Position numbers and translations under genes: made by a program. A stretch of 7,272 bases of DNA from positions 1 through 7,272 of the forward strand of contig JAFRQN010000318.1 in NCBI GenBank assembly GCA_017428585.1, written 5' to 3'. A model generated the notes under the pieces. It had not been told where the DNA came from. It was given only the letters and a program-made list of their open reading frames with translations, and made no database searches. This stretch comes from Bacteroidota bacterium (lineage in GTDB: Bacteria > Bacteroidota > Ignavibacteria > Kapaibacteriales > UBA2268). Of this stretch, positions 6,697-7,272 are shown piece by piece; within the stretch, counting starts at the first letter, position 1; every line of letters begins with the position of its first letter.

Positions 6697-7272
6697 ATGA
6701 AAAAAATATTAATTATCTTTGCTATTTCTATATTATTAATAGAAACAGGATGTACTAAAAAGGAAAACAAGGAATTAAAAGACAGCAATTCTGCAAAAAC
6801 AGTAAAGAGCGAAATACAATATAATCAAGATTCTACCCTGCGTTTCGCAAATATAAATTGGATGCCTTTAGAAGGTGAAGGAAGTATTAATGACGATATT
6901 ATTCCCGCAAAAGCATCCAACGTATTTGTAGATGACGCTGGACGCCTACATCTTAAAATGGTAAAAATGCACGGTGGATTTTATGGAGCAGAAATAATTG
7001 CAGATACCCTTTTTGATTTAGGAGAATTTACTTTTGAAATAGACACTGATATGTCTAAAATAAGCAAAAATGCAGAATTACGTTTTAGACTAATAAATCC
7101 TTCATCTACTATAAGAAAAGGAATAGTTGAAACTGGTATTTCTTTAGGTTATGAAAATTCAAAACAATATCCTTTAAAATTTTATTCAATCAATACAAAT
7201 TCTGAAAATATTGAAAAGTATTATTATAGTAAGCCTTTAAACAATTCAAAATCTAAATTCAAAATTGTAATG
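6697..7272 (+). CDS. Putative lipoprotein with GH16/concanavalin-like domain, 5' part only (cut by window end)
   Basis: The first 192 codons of a gene that runs off the right edge with no stop. Residues 1-19 form a lipoprotein-type signal peptide: MKK, a hydrophobic run, then ETGC with Cys19 as the likely lipidated residue. The -3 position is Glu, unlike the usual Leu/Val/Ile, so processing is less certain. A linker rich in Lys, Glu and Asn follows (about 20-48), then a beta-rich domain. NVFVDDAGRLHLKM at 75-88, GFYGAEI at 94-100 and DLGEFTFEIDTD at 107-118 resemble the GH16-like group of proteins, as I recall the pattern NVWVDxxGRLHLKI...W.CAEV...GYGTYRF. Where those have the catalytic E-x-D-x-E, this protein shows VETGISLGYE at 144-153: only the first Glu is in place, so a non-catalytic role is likely. 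An in-frame ATG at 6667 would add ten residues. It starts 87 bases after the Wzy-like gene and may belong to the same polysaccharide locus. Confidence 0.7.
   Translation, partial: MKKILIIFAISILLIETGCTKKENKELKDSNSAKTVKSEIQYNQDSTLRFANINWMPLEGEGSINDDIIPAKASNVFVDDAGRLHLKMVKMHGGFYGAEIIADTLFDLGEFTFEIDTDMSKISKNAELRFRLINPSSTIRKGIVETGISLGYENSKQYPLKFYSINTNSENIEKYYYSKPLNNSKSKFKIVM

Overview
The window is a very AT-rich stretch of a bacterial chromosome with six intact or nearly intact genes and one gene cut by the right edge. The organism is probably a member of the Bacteroidota or a related FCB phylum. This rests on a bifunctional RibBA, a PolB-like 3'-5' exonuclease, an almost complete lack of Shine-Dalgarno motifs before the starts, and one sequence matching the TAnnTTTG promoter element of that group. 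It is an inference from gene content and composition; no marker gene in the window settles it.

Layout. The left part (35-2879) is transcribed leftward: ribBA, then an MlaE-type lipid-transport permease, then an AlkD-like DNA alkylation repair protein. A 175-base intergenic region (2880-3054) separates this group from a rightward group: a DEDDy 3'-5' exonuclease (3055-3816), a Wzz-type polysaccharide chain-length regulator (3848-5077), an O-antigen ligase/polymerase-like membrane protein (5158-6609), and the first 192 codons of a putative lipoprotein that resembles the GH16/concanavalin-like fold (from 6697). There is no gene-free stretch longer than 300 bases and I found no RNA gene, CRISPR array or mobile element.

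How the genes work together. The Wzz-like and Wzy/WaaL-like genes are neighbours and most likely handle assembly of one surface polysaccharide: one sets chain length and the other polymerises or ligates the glycan. The lipoprotein with a carbohydrate-active-like fold may act on or bind such a glycan. The left-hand genes look like unrelated housekeeping functions (flavin synthesis, envelope lipid transport, base-damage repair).

The clearest anomaly is in ribBA: an in-frame TAA at 2601-2603 interrupts the RibB (DHBP synthase) domain while the reading frame is the same on both sides. This is a nonsense substitution, a recoded codon or a sequence error, and not a frameshift. The RibA (GTP cyclohydrolase II) half stays open and complete. 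I did not find convincing evidence of a new multi-gene system in the window.
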